A stretch of DNA of 64,000 nt from Botryotinia globosa (lineage: Eukaryota > Ascomycota > Leotiomycetes > Helotiales > Sclerotiniaceae). The notes under the pieces were generated by a model. It was not told the DNA's origin, did not search any database, and saw only the letters and a list, made by a program, of their open reading frames with translations. Position numbers and translations under genes: made by a program. The stretch's first letter is position 1. Each line of letters starts with the position of its first letter. Below, one piece after another: positions 12,480 through 24,035 of the stretch. The DNA is taken from positions 3,100,001 through 3,164,000 of the forward strand of contig RCSZ01000001.1 in NCBI GenBank assembly GCA_014898425.1. The letters run 5' to 3'.

Positions 12480-14880
12480 TCACACATCATAACGACCATT
12501 ACCCCTCACCACATAAATTTGACCAACAAGTACCGCACACCCCACCGCCATCGAGATAGCGATAATCGGTAAATTTACTCTTGCAAAATCTAGCCTTCTA
12601 ACATGAATATGTTTCCTGGCCAGAATATCCCTCCACAACAAGCCAGCCAGCGATGCGCTAAACGCCGTACTAAATGCACCATAATTTACACCAACAGCCA
12701 TCGAATATACTGTTCCCCAGAAAGTGCGATCGCTGATAGGAAGACCATTGTCACGATGGATCTCTTGCCATGCTTGGATTATGCGACAGAGAAGGATTGT
12801 AGTGCCGATGTTTGTACCCGCGAACTATTGTAAAAGAGTTAGACTAGTTTTGAGAGCGCCAGGTATTGATAAGGAGATACCCACGTTAGAAAGAATACAG
12901 GAGAGAAATCCCATACCGCCAATAGCCCCAACGGTACCGGTCTTATCAACCCAGTGATCCCAGCCGTAAGCGAATACTGGAACCCATCCTTTGGTTACTA
13001 GTGCTTGTACGAGAACGAACATTGAAAAGGCAAATGGAACAAGGGCGAAGGGAAGATGAGCAACTACTGCTGTAACAGTTGGAAATGTTTCTTGACACCA
13101 TAGATATCCCTCGCCAAAAAGCGAAACTAATGTTGAACGACCACGCTGCCTTTGAACTTCGACCTTGCGGGAAGCTTTCTCGGATATTGCTCGGCCATTT
13201 GACTCCGATCTATGACTTATCTGTGGACCTAATACTCCTGGTGGGGAAGAGGGAGATTCCGCGAGCTTTAGTTCCTTCTTTTCATCCAGTGTGCTCATTA
13301 CACTGGTCGAAGAGCGACTGTTTTGCAAATTGTCTTCTGTTGGAACAAGGGTTGAGATAGATGAATCCAGGGGATCACTCGGTTTTGGGAGCTGCTCATT
13401 AAAACTTTCCGATACCAAAAGCGTGGGAGTTCGGCTATTCCTTGGTCCATTTTCGCCTTCCATTAGCTTCATCTCGAACTCTTCGGGCGATTTTGTTAGT
13501 ACCAAAGAAGCTCCATTCGGACTTTGGATATCTCGCTTCTGTTGTTCCAAAATGGCTTGACTCGCTTCTTGCTCTTCTCTGATCGCTCGCTCAGCTCGGG
13601 CCAGTTCGACCTCGTGTCGTCCATTGCGAGCGATCTCGCGTGTTTCATGTCGGTTAATCCACCCTAATGAAATCTCCCAAACAAACATCACAAAGGCCGC
13701 TGGCAAAGTTACCCAGAACACTGGATACTCGCCTTTACTCTGACTAATAGCATTAAGGACCAGAACCATAATAAGTGTTATGGCCATGAGAATAGCTCCA
13801 AATGCTGCGCCTTTTTTATCGACAAAAGGATTCATAATTTCCTCAAGAGAAAGTTGTTTATCTTCTGAGGGTTCATTGTCCTGTTCCTCACCGGAGCTTC
13901 CTTTAGCATTAGGAATATTGGGATTTACAGGTTTCTTGGCCTTGGCTTCCTCAGAGAGCTCATGCATTTTAATCGAAAGTGGAATGAGAGCCTCGTCAGC
14001 AAAGACGATATAGAGTAAGAATGGGAACAAAACGACCGCTGTTGCGACTACTGGAACAATCATATTCGCTGTGTAATTGATAAACTTGATACCAAATGCA
14101 CCAGCTAGAACAAGATTGGTTGGGTTAGAAGAGACAAGAATGGCCGAGGCGATATTGGCGATTGCGAACTGAGTGAAGATCCATGCTCTTGGGTGAATGA
14201 TATTACTCGATACTCTGGTCAAGTAAGCAAGGAATGCAGTACCGGACAGAATGATAGGATCATTTCCGATGAAGGCCCCCAGGCAGAAGAAGAATGCGTA
14301 AAGGAAGAAGAACAGTCTATGTCCAACTTTACCTCCCTTTTGAAGCACTTTGAATGCTAAATATCTGATGAGACCAGAAGCATCGATCGAAATGGCAATA
14401 TATGCTAGGGTAATGAAGAAAACCATAATATCGATCGGATTGATACTATTTGCCCCAACTGTCCCATCATGTACTTCTTGTCGGCCGATTGCCAAGATAG
14501 CGAGTAGAAAGAGATCAGCTATCAAAGGCGCCGTCACGAAATTCAAAGGGAAGTTCAATTTAACGAAACGCGTGACTTTTCCGCTTTCGCCATCTTGGTG
14601 ATCATGCTGATAATCTTCCTCCCTTGGCGAGATCAATCGCAAATGACTCAAGGTATCCAGAAAAGCGTTTGATAATTTTCGGGGAACATATACTGGAACA
14701 TGAAAAGGGAAAAGGACAATAATATCTATGTGATTCAGGTAAAGTTAACCAACTACCCCTTCCTGGAAAAGCAGCATATTCGAGAAATTTTTAGCACTTA
14801 CTAGTTATGACAAAAACAATGAGTGTAATTATAGATCGCCATTCTTTAATTTTACCAGTATCAAGACTCTCTGCCGTCAT
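12480..14880 (-). CDS. Anion permease of the ArsB/NhaD-CitM superfamily
   Basis: Three exons, 14880-14802, 14725-12885 and 12824-12480, give about 754 residues. The first intron has donor GTAAGT and acceptor CATAG; the second has GTGGGT and ATAG. The second joins ...CILSN to FAGTNIGTT..., restoring a motif conserved in ArsB-like permeases. The N-terminal half holds hydrophobic segments with the IGNDPIILSGTAFLAY and SSNPTNLVLAGAFG signatures of CitMHS/ArsB transporters. A long hydrophilic cytoplasmic loop (about residues 270-520, rich in E, S and K) splits the two membrane halves, and membrane helices resume in the C-terminal third. Members export arsenite or exchange Na+/H+ or organic anions. 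The substrate cannot be decided here, and no arsenic-resistance neighbours are present. Confidence 0.88.
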
Positions 14881-16489
14881 GCTGAAAAGTCCTACGCGAC
14901 GAAAATATCACAGGCAACCGAGTTTGTTGAATAAATGGTGACGAGAATGTATCTCGATGTCCTCACAAGATAACTTCGATGCAATGGGAATTCCAAAGTA
15001 TCCTCAGGTGATTTCGCAGCCTTGTTAAAGTCGACAAAGCTACTATGGATATCCAACGCTCGCTCTATTGAGGCGATCACAGTATATGAGACACTCTAGA
15101 TGCGAATCGCTCCTTTGGATGATACCTGTTGGGCAGAAATCAGTTAAAGTTCGACATGGGATAGAAAATTTTCGCAAGAGTAACAGACCTGAGAGAGACC
15201 TGAGAGAGACCCGATAACTTCAAAAACACACCTTAGGCTTATAGGGTAAGATGAGATTGTGATAATTATCAACTCATTTTCTTCTCAAGCACGAATTGTT
15301 TGTAACGACCGTTTGAAGCCAAGAAACATGAATACCACACGTGGCTAGATTCTCGTCGTGAAATGGATCAGATTTCAGGCGCCAGTAAAGGGCAAGTCAA
15401 GTTGAAATATAATTGGATTGAATCGATTGTAAGACTACTCGGTAGTAATTACATGTACATGTACGAGTATATGCATGTACATTGAAGACGAGGCTGTGCC
15501 ATACGGTTTACGTATCGAATGGCCTTGAGCTTTTTGGGAATAGGTTCAAGAATATCTACCTACCTACCTACCTACCTACCTACCTACCTACCTACCTACC
15601 TACCTACCTACCTACCTAGGTAGTACTTGGAAGGCGGAAGGCAGATTGAGGAAAAAAGATGCCAAGGAATTGGAATGTCAGCTGGAAATCTCACACCGCA
15701 TCTAAAACAATCAACCATGAATGAGAATGATGATGAATGTCATCGTTTCCCCACGAATTCACTAAGGTTATTTAATGGTCTGTTGATCCATTATTCGTAG
15801 GTGTCTACCAAATAAAGGTCCAGTACATAGACAGTAGACAGTAGACAGCCATTCAAGTGTAAGCGATTACTAGATACATACTGGTGTATACACACCTAGG
15901 TAGGTAGTCACTACTGACTGCCATGAACATGATACTTTCGCGGGCAGCTCCGAGTCTTTAGCTCCAAGTCAATAATAGAGTGAGCCCCTTCCTTCTAGAA
16001 GAATGTCATCTCTAGTGCGATGTGATGGTGAGCTACCTAGTAGTTGCTCGTGGAAACTGATACAGTATGAGGCAATGTCATAAAGTAACAAATATCAAAA
16101 CATCAATCATTACAACCGGTGAACCCAACAACCAGTGTCATCACTATCACTCATCCATAGAATCGCTTCCAGATGAAAAACAAACCTCGGGACATCCATT
16201 ACCTTAGGTAGATAAGGTTGTCCGATAAGATTTGGTGGCTCACAGATGTGGCGTAAAAGAGGGGGGCAGCTACCTACCTAGGTCGGGTACCCGTGGATCT
16301 AGTAAATACTTTCAGCCACATCAGATGTTGACTTGAACAAAACGTTCCAGGTTATCCCCTATTTCAATACTCACCTAGCAATGCATAGGAACCTACCTAT
16401 GGACCTAGATAGAGCAAAGACATCTACTTTCCGAGAATCAGCACACTTATAAGCATGGTTAAGACTTGCCGTCAACATTATACATTCCA
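14881..16489. other. Long intergenic region with TACC repeats, divergent promoters
   Basis: Separates the permease (-) from the deacetylase (+), so it holds both promoters. It contains a TACC tandem repeat and several TACC/CCTAGG palindromic words (15613, 15894, 16275). No gene was seen. Confidence 0.6.
15557..15616 (+). repeat. (TACC)15 microsatellite
   Basis: Fifteen perfect TACC units run directly into a TACCTAGGTA palindrome at the right end. Confidence 0.95.
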
Positions 16490-17401
16490 ATGCGTCTCAG
16501 AATAGGTGGTGGTCTCATACGCAGAATCCAGCGTTTTAGTGCCTCCTCTTGGTCTGCATCAGGTCCTGCAAAGCATGTCAAGATAGATGACGAAGAGCGT
16601 GGTGTAGACTCCTATGATTTACCGACTCGAATACACCATCAATCATCCTTCCACATGATGAAAATGATTCTCCTAGTCCTCCTAGCTATTCTATTCATAG
16701 TCCTCTTAGTAGGATATACCATTTACAAACCACCCCAGTTCGTCATCAATTACCTCCAATGGAAGTATCCTGACGTCCTATTCCAAATTCCTCTCTCAAA
16801 TGCCCACCGCGTCATCGCTTTGACAATCGACGATGCACCTTCGGGAGAAACATCTCGAATCTTAGATCTACTCAAGATCTACGACGCCAAAGCTACCTTT
16901 TTCATCATCGGCAGCCAAGTTTCCTCGCACCCCTCTCTAATCCAACGCATCCACGCCGAAGGTCACGAGTTGGGAAATCACGCCTGGGCCGACGAGCCAT
17001 CCATCTCGCTCCCCATCTCCGAGCTCGAGCGTCAAATCAAAGAAGTCGAGGATCTTCTCCCGCCCAATCGTCCGATCTCCGGTTCCAAAATCCCACCCAA
17101 GTACTTTCGTCCCGGTTCCGGATTCTTCAATGCAGAGATGTTGGAGAAGGCAAGACAGTGGGGTTATCGCGTTGCGTTGGGGAGTATCTATCCTCATGAT
17201 CCGCAAATCCACAATGCGAGGATTAACGCGAAGCATGTTCTGAGTATGGCGAGACCGGGAGGTATCATCATCATGCACGATAGACGATCGTATTCGGCTG
17301 CTGAGATTGAGCTGGTTCTTGGAGGGTTGAAGAAGAGGAAGTATAGGATTGAGTCGCTTGGAGGCTTACTTGGAGTCGCGGGGATGAATCAGGTGATATA
17401 A
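16490..17401 (+). CDS. Membrane-anchored polysaccharide deacetylase (NodB domain, CE4-like)
   Basis: 303 residues from the ATG at 16490; the frame extends upstream only to a TTG, so that start was not used. A hydrophobic segment at about residues 58-79 after a basic N-terminus predicts a type II membrane anchor with the catalytic domain outside the cytosol. NodB motifs in order: TIDDAPS (112-118) for the TFDDGP motif, HELGNHAWAD (159-168) for the metal-binding motif, FRPGSGFF (about 206-212), and IIIMHD (H263, D264). In motif 2 the second His of the usual HxxxH is Asp168, which seems typical of this eukaryotic TIDDAPS subgroup but differs from classical chitin deacetylases. The family removes N-acetyl groups from chitin or related polymers; the exact substrate is not shown. 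Coding strand composition shifts from C-rich to G-rich near 17120. Confidence 0.88.
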   Translation: MRLRIGGGLIRRIQRFSASSWSASGPAKHVKIDDEERGVDSYDLPTRIHHQSSFHMMKMILLVLLAILFIVLLVGYTIYKPPQFVINYLQWKYPDVLFQIPLSNAHRVIALTIDDAPSGETSRILDLLKIYDAKATFFIIGSQVSSHPSLIQRIHAEGHELGNHAWADEPSISLPISELERQIKEVEDLLPPNRPISGSKIPPKYFRPGSGFFNAEMLEKARQWGYRVALGSIYPHDPQIHNARINAKHVLSMARPGGIIIMHDRRSYSAAEIELVLGGLKKRKYRIESLGGLLGVAGMNQVI

Positions 17402-18523
17402 TGTCAAGATGCCATTTTTGCTTCCTTGGGTTCGTCGACTGTCAAACTCTCATAGTGTATTTGTATCATATACAATTATAGTCCAGATCAAAAGATGGAA
17501 CTTTACAAAAACGAACAAGCACAGTTGAGAAGCAACATAAATTGGAACTTGCATCGATGTCTTTTCTTGACGAGGAGACCTCGAAGTAGGTTAGAACGCA
17601 GACGATGGTGATAAAACGCGAATCCATTCGATTCCTCATCCAGCTCCAACCATGCGCACCTCTTGCTCTCGCCAATGCGATCACCACAAGAATGTATCGT
17701 AGAGATGCAGAGATGCAGACAAAGATAATCAACCAAGCAGAACCCCCAGAGTCCACAACCACCAAAGCCAAAGCGAAGAAAAGAACCAAGAAACATGGAA
17801 TAAATAAACAAATCAACCCCTATCAAAACATAGCTGAAGAAATACCATTCATCACCCCAATTTTCCAAATCTACCTGTCATATTATACCGATCAAGAATA
17901 ACACACAACACACAACATGCCACCGACCCACAACCATCTCAATCACGTCCATCTCAATCCCATCTGAATACACAAGACTTATCTGAACTCCAGAAACCAA
18001 ACGCAAAACACCAGATTTTATCTCCTCGTCGATCACGTAATCCTCATGAGGATCAAGTATCCATTCACCGGCCAATACTGGGCCATTTACAGCTCTATAA
18101 TCATACCCACCTACCTACCCACCTACCTACACAAACATAAACCCCACACCCCCAACCAATCCCCTCTCAAAAGTCCTCCCCTCTCTTCCTCGTGTTATAA
18201 AATCAGAACACGGAAACTCTGCTCTCGCATCTGTTTGCGTATTGAACATCGTCTCATCATCGGCCGATGATTTGTTGAAGTAGATATGTATGGCTGTAGG
18301 TAGGAGAGAAACGAAATGAAAAAGAAGGGTTGCAAAATGCAAAATGCAAAATGATGAGTCGACTGGTGAAATAACTGTATGTAGATACCAATGATACATT
18401 CTCCAAAGGAAGAAGAGGGGATATCAGAGAGGAATGATACAGAAGTTTCAAGTATAGATATCTAATAACTCAAACAATATACTTATACAGATCATCATCT
18501 CACATCAAGAAACACAAAGTCAT

Positions 18524-18560
<37 letters not shown>

Positions 18561-19309
18561 CAACATAACATCTCTTGAATACGCAAGATTCTCATTCATC
18601 ACCAGCCTCGCGACAATAACAACAACTACTACCACTAAATCCTTTCTTCACTACACACCACTACATCGTACACGGCATGTATAACGAACCACCATCACAT
18701 TCATCTCTACTCTGCCACGTTCGACTTCCTATCCTCCGCATCACATCCTCAAAATTTAAGCATTATATCCATTCCAATAAATGGCCCATACCATAATGCA
18801 ACATCTCCTACACCCCCCTTCCCCAAGAGATTTTTTTGCACGGCAAGGTACACTCTCCGCCTCAACCCAAATATCCAAAGAAAAGAGATAATAACTCCGA
18901 TCATGCAAGATCAAGATCTAGTACAGTACAATGTCATACAAGACATCAGTATTCGCCAACAAGAAAAGAGCAGCAGTAGTAGTACTAGTATTGTTATCCA
19001 AGAAATCAAAAAAGTCGGACGAAAAGTCGAGTATGGAGAACATGAGAGGGAACTTTGCGGAAACGAGTCCAGAAAAGATATGGTAAAAAGAAAAAAACGC
19101 CAGACGCGGCCAGACTTGTCGGATTTTTTTTTTAGCAATAATGACCCATTTCCACGCCGTGCAAGGAAGAACCCCCAGCATATGCAACAATACGGGATAT
19201 ATTGTAAACAAGGACATGAAATTGCAGCAGCGCTAATGTCAACGAATAAAAGATAAGAACATATAGTGAGAGTTTGGAATGTGAGATTACAGTACAAAAA
19301 GAGAGGGTA
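17402..19309. other. Intergenic, convergent 3' flanks, low-complexity
   Basis: Lies between two converging genes. Many overlapping small frames exist on both strands but all are low-complexity (Lys/Thr/Pro or Phe/Leu/Ser runs). It includes a CA repeat. Nothing functional is supported. Confidence 0.6.
18525..18556 (+). repeat. (CA)16 microsatellite
   Basis: Sixteen uninterrupted CA units. Confidence 0.95.
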
Positions 19310-21544
19310 TCATATTCGAGTTTTGGTACCAAGGTTTAACCAGCTCATATCCGAAGGTTGGTTTTGTTGTTGAGTGGGTGGTGGTGGTTGAGGTGATTGA
19401 AGCGAGAAATTATTCCCTTCAGCAGTATCTCTGTTGGTGGTGTATACGCTAACAGTGTATGCATTACTTGGTCTGTTTTGAGACCAGCCTTGATTACCCA
19501 TTGCCCATGAGTCCGGATCATTTACACTTTCCGGAACCCCACTAGAGTATGCATCAGATCTTCCATCATAAGATGAAGCGTTGCTTGCATAAGAGTCAGG
19601 TCGGAGCCCTTCAATCTTGCCAGACATCTCTGCTGCTACTGGGAAATGAGACCCAGCGGCCGATACAGTAGGACTATTGGTAGCAACCCGATACAATGGA
19701 GTATCTCCTGGAATCGGAATCTTCAATGGAGGGATTAAAGCGGATGTGGTGGTAACCTGACTTGGAAGTCTGGAAGCATTAAGCTGTGTAGTCAGCCTTG
19801 GATCCGAGTATCGTGAAGCGGCGTCATCGTCACTATTAGAAAGATTTTGTTTTGATTCTCCGAAACCCAAGAAACTCGTCATGGCACTTCCACCAGACCA
19901 ATATCGATTCCATCCCGACGATCTTCTTGTACTGCCTCGTCTCTGCGCTCCAGGGTTTCTAGGTCGTGGTGTAACCGTATCTTCACCGAATGAAACTTCC
20001 TTTGCCAATGCATCTTGAGCGTATGTCCGGTCAGGTGATGTAGGTTCATTTATTGTAGTTTTGTAGTTCTTGTTAAATTGACTGCTACTGCCGCTTCCCG
20101 CACTTCCGTTACCTTTGTCGTCCTCTCCTCTTCGATGTCCTATACGACCCATCAAGATGGCCATTGATGAAAACGAGCCCTGGGATGCCGATTGTCCATG
20201 TCGCGGCGGAGGCATTGATGAGTGCATATTTGCCAGACCTCTGTCCGAAAATTCTAACCCATCTTTTTCAAGAGGAAATCCATTTGCATCTGCGTTTTTG
20301 AGATTCCTCTTCTTCCGTCGCCATCGGAAAAGGATCAACACACCGATGAGTAGTAGAGCGGCCCCAAGAATAGACCCAAGTACTGCACCCAAGACTTTCG
20401 CCGGAAACTTGTCGGCAACCTTATCGGTCGATTCAGCGGCTGCTGCAGTGGTATTGCCAGTACTCGTAGGTACCGAAGGACTTGCAATCGACGGGGACGC
20501 TGATGGTATAATAATTTGCTGTGTGGTAGACTTGACCAACATTGATGTTGCATTAACCCAAGAATTTGTTCCCGCTCCGAATATGCAAAGAACATCATCC
20601 TCATTTCCACCTGATATTACTACCTGTCCAGATGCGCCCATCGCGACCGAATATGATGTCCTGGTAGATGTTGGAGCTAGTGTACCATTATAAGCAGGCC
20701 AATCAGCTTCCGTAAGACTACTTCTTTTTACTTCTTGCATAGCTCTTTTTGTAGAGGTACTGGTTGACACGATAGCCTTCGCGCTTTGCACGGGACTTCC
20801 AGAACCATCAACCAGAACGGTCCTATTCACAGTGTTTGGTGCCACTGTCATATCGAAAGTGTAAAGGTTCTTGCTTCCGTCATCGCCCGCCATCACAACT
20901 GCCTTGACTGCTGAAGTGTTATATATCGGAGTGGCCAAGCTGCTGTTTGTGTTGGCCCAGGCCGTTGCTGGATTGAATTCCATCACGGCAGTATTCGTGT
21001 CGGTACCGCCAATAAAGATTGCCGAGTCTGATGACCATGGAAGTAATAGAGGCTGCACAGCGGGTACGGGGGGTGTAATAGAAGCCCCATATGACAGAAC
21101 ATTATATGGAGGCGACGCGGAAATCGTGAAGGTTTGAGATGATGGATCTTTACTACCATCTTGACTTCCTGCGTACATTAGAATGGAATCCGATGCATTC
21201 AAGTATACAGCACTGTGCCGTAGTCGATTTTGAGCGACTAGCACTGTAGTAGTTAAGGTGTCCCATGTTCCTTCATTAAAATTATATCGTTGAAGACCCG
21301 TATACAGGCTTGTAGCATTACTGCTCGTTCCACCGACAATATACAATGCATCCTGTCCGTTAGCAGGTGTTGCCTTTACACACACTCCTCCCGATACAGA
21401 TTCTCCTTGGGGTAATTGCGTCCACTTGGCTCCTTGGACCAACGATAGCGATTGGAACGCTTCGCTGTTGTATGCGTATAATGTATTGTTGTAGAGTATC
21501 GAACAGGAATCATCCAGAGAATATTTTGGTTTTGGTAGAGCCAT
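19310..21544 (-). CDS. Kelch/galactose-oxidase-like beta-propeller protein with one membrane span
   Basis: Uninterrupted frame of 744 residues. Residues 1-345 show repeated blade-like strands (LYIVGGTSS, LRHSAVYLN, AIFIGGTDT, QVVISGGNEDD), consistent with a kelch or galactose-oxidase-type propeller, with several N-glycosylation sites (NxS/T). A Ser/Thr/Pro stalk precedes one hydrophobic segment at about 384-407, followed by FRWRRKKR, a stop-transfer signal. The remaining 330 residues are hydrophilic, Ser/Pro-rich and probably cytoplasmic. A very similar layout occurs across Pezizomycotina, often with misleading splicing-factor names. The ATG at 21544 gives no signal peptide, so either translocation relies on the single span or a short upstream exon is missed. 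No catalytic motif is seen; a cell-surface sensing or adhesion role is only a guess. Confidence 0.82.
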   Translation of the reverse strand: MALPKPKYSLDDSCSILYNNTLYAYNSEAFQSLSLVQGAKWTQLPQGESVSGGVCVKATPANGQDALYIVGGTSSNATSLYTGLQRYNFNEGTWDTLTTTVLVAQNRLRHSAVYLNASDSILMYAGSQDGSKDPSSQTFTISASPPYNVLSYGASITPPVPAVQPLLLPWSSDSAIFIGGTDTNTAVMEFNPATAWANTNSSLATPIYNTSAVKAVVMAGDDGSKNLYTFDMTVAPNTVNRTVLVDGSGSPVQSAKAIVSTSTSTKRAMQEVKRSSLTEADWPAYNGTLAPTSTRTSYSVAMGASGQVVISGGNEDDVLCIFGAGTNSWVNATSMLVKSTTQQIIIPSASPSIASPSVPTSTGNTTAAAAESTDKVADKFPAKVLGAVLGSILGAALLLIGVLILFRWRRKKRNLKNADANGFPLEKDGLEFSDRGLANMHSSMPPPRHGQSASQGSFSSMAILMGRIGHRRGEDDKGNGSAGSGSSSQFNKNYKTTINEPTSPDRTYAQDALAKEVSFGEDTVTPRPRNPGAQRRGSTRRSSGWNRYWSGGSAMTSFLGFGESKQNLSNSDDDAASRYSDPRLTTQLNASRLPSQVTTTSALIPPLKIPIPGDTPLYRVATNSPTVSAAGSHFPVAAEMSGKIEGLRPDSYASNASSYDGRSDAYSSGVPESVNDPDSWAMGNQGWSQNRPSNAYTVSVYTTNRDTAEGNNFSLQSPQPPPPTQQQNQPSDMSWLNLGTKTRI

Positions 21545-22655
21545 TATTATCTTGCTCAGTCGTGGTCGTGTTCATTCGTTATTCAGGTCGTCGGGTAGGC
21601 CGATCGACGCTACGAATGGTAAAAGGTTCGTCCTCGTTTCCGTTATGTATCTTGGCACATTATGAGCCAAGTAAGAAAAAAGTAGAAGATGTCTATCAAT
21701 TGATAAGTTGAAAGGATGCTGTCAAAGCGACGAAACCACTTGTCGGAGGTCAGGTCTCAGTGGGTGTTGGAATTCGAACAGAGTCGTCAACGACGGGTGG
21801 GTATGTCTTCCAGCCAGCTACAATGCTTCAACAAGAGGCGTCGAAAGCCCGTAAGAAATCACCGTCAAGATGTCCAATCAAGTCGAATTTGTAATGAAGA
21901 TTCAGTTCGTCCCGATTTCGAAGTGTAAGGCGTTTGGCGACAGATCCTCCAAGTGCGGGCAAGCTGAAACAACCAAGTGTAGATAAAGGACCTGAGATTG
22001 CAACGTTGTTTTCTCAGATCATAGAACGAAGGCGACTCTTGAGGTGATGAATGGCGCCTCGAATGAAAAAGAAACTGCAAGGAATGCACAGCAATCGAAA
22101 CGTGAATGGTACAAACAAGTATGCCAGTATGACAACTGAGGAGATCGGTATGGTATTTGGCACCCACGGTATAATAGGAGTTGACCGGCTGTCGAACAAT
22201 CACGTCGGCTTCCTGGGGCAGGCCACGAATGGTACGAGCGAGGACCCGCCCTGTTTTGATCTACAATAGTATAAAAGCCGAGGATGTGCTGTTTCTGAAG
22301 CGCTCGATGCGATTTGTGTAAGTACGCTTTATATGTCTGGTTTCGAATGTATCATCACAGATAGATACTAACAAATTGCAAGACTATCAAAATTTCTTTC
22401 GATGATCCAGGAGATGGATGGTATTCCTAGAATTCAGAGAAGAACAATCAATGAATCCAAACCCAGGATGGAATACAATGGTAGAAGTCTCAGGCTTTGG
22501 TGGGCTTAATGGGCTTGACTGGCAAGGAGTTGGATGGATCCTTGAATGGGTGAAAGGTTCTTTCTTCAATTTCGTTTTCGAGCCGAAGGACGGGGATTCT
22601 GGGTCGGAAATGGGTATGGGTATGGGGGTCTGGGGGGATGGATGGGATGGATGGG

Positions 22656-22738
22656 ATGTATGGGACCGATGGATGTATTGCTGTATGCGACGGGATGTAT
22701 CATGTATGGGACCTATGGATGTATTGCTGTATGCGACG
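22656..22738 (+). repeat. Direct repeat of 37 bp
   Basis: Copies at 22656-22692 and 22702-22738 differ at one base and are separated by 9 bp. They follow a GGATGGATG-rich tract, suggesting replication slippage. Confidence 0.9.
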
Positions 22739-23165
22739 CACGCGATATTCATATGTATGTAATATGGATGGATTTCAATACCTGCGTGGAGAACGGAGGA
22801 GCTTTCTGGTATGAATCCGTATGATGTGTGGTGTGGTAGCAAGTGGAACTTTGTATGTCTTTTGGTTCGTCATAGGTCGTTGTCGTTATCCATCAATTGT
22901 TCTATTGTTCTATATGGGTTCATAAGATTCGTTGGCGGCTCCTAAAATTGGGGGGGGGAGAAAGATTAATCAAAACATGGATATTAGGTAGGCGTGAAAT
23001 GATTGAAAGATATGCAAAACTTGGTAGGGAGGTCGAGTGAGTACATACAGTACAATGATAGATGATAGAAGGATAGAAAAATGATGAAAAGAACAGTTGA
23101 ACTGGACTGGTGGACACAATCGCCAAGCAAGCAGGCAGATAGATGGTGGACGAGCTGGCAAGGTT

Positions 23166-23213
23166 GGGGTGTAGGGGTGTAGGGGTGTAGGGGTGTAGGG
23201 GTGTAGGGGTGTA
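23166..23213 (+). repeat. (GGGGTGTA)6 octamer repeat
   Basis: Six tandem GGGGTGTA units. The G-rich word resembles degenerate telomere-type repeats but differs from TTAGGG. Confidence 0.9.
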
Positions 23214-23743
23214 CGGAGTAAGAAGGGAAGGATCGATAAAGATGCGTACGAAGGAAGTATGATACGATCTTTTCTTTGCTTCTTGGTGAGACGAGATGGT
23301 ATTATGGTATACCTAGGTAGTTTGATGAATTTGTGAACATTAACACGGAGGATACCAGTAGATTGATTCTCTCTCTCTCTATCTTCCTCTCTTCCTTCCT
23401 CTTCCTCTTCCTCTCTTCCTCCCTCTCTCTCTTCCTTCCTCTCTTCCTTCCTCTCCCTTTCAGTGTTGACCAGTGAGAGTATGTTCTTGATCGTCCCTCT
23501 TACTTGTCCCTTTTCCCTCACTCCTCCTCCTCCTCCTTCTTCTTCCCCTTCCAACCAAATACACATGGAACTTTTGCTGTCATACCCCTGTTTTAGCATT
23601 TCCGTACCTGCTTTAATGATTAATCAGATTGGGCAATAGCAAATCTCTCGACTAATCTTTGATAAGTTTAGTTTCATGCAACTAATTCAAATAAGGGGCT
23701 ATGCTATTTTGGTTTGAGACCTCCCACCCTGCATGAACATTTT

Positions 23744-23878
23744 GACTCTTCACTCTCCACTCTCCACTCTCCACTCTTCACTCTTCACTCTTCACTCTTC
23801 ACTCTCCACTCTCCACTCTTCACTCTTCACTCTTCACTCTTCACTCTTCACTCTTCACTCTTCACTCTCCACTCTCCA
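23744..23878 (+). repeat. Heptamer satellite TTCACTC / TCCACTC
   Basis: About 19 tandem heptamers of two interspersed variants, TTCACTC and TCCACTC, arranged in blocks of each variant. Confidence 0.88.
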
Positions 23879-23986
23879 TTTCTCTTAGCGCGCCAAGTAT
23901 CCAAGGGTGTTTCGTGCTGTCCGATATTCAATTCTTTTCCCCCCTAGCCACCCCCCTAGCCACCCCCCCAAACTACTTACATGTGC

Positions 23987-24035
23987 TGCTCACTGCTGAC
24001 TGCTCACTGCTGACTGCTCACTGCTGACTGCTCAC
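23987..24035 (+). repeat. 14-bp tandem repeat, 3.5 copies
   Basis: Perfect copies of TGCTCACTGCTGAC. The preceding 23939-23968 also carries a duplicated CCCCCCTAGCCA word. Confidence 0.9.

Noticed and set aside
15557..15616. Possible CRISPR-like or telomeric array
   Set aside because: A plain TACC microsatellite with no spacers; the host is a eukaryote.
16466..16489. Upstream extension of the deacetylase by eight codons
   Set aside because: The extension would begin at TTG; the first ATG in frame is 16490.
20115..20693. 192-codon + strand frame
   Set aside because: Antisense shadow of the beta-propeller membrane protein gene.
22970..23599. 209-codon minus-strand frame
   Set aside because: Its sequence is Glu/Arg/Gly and Pro/Tyr/Thr low complexity generated by CT tracts and the GGGGTGTA array; no conserved motif.
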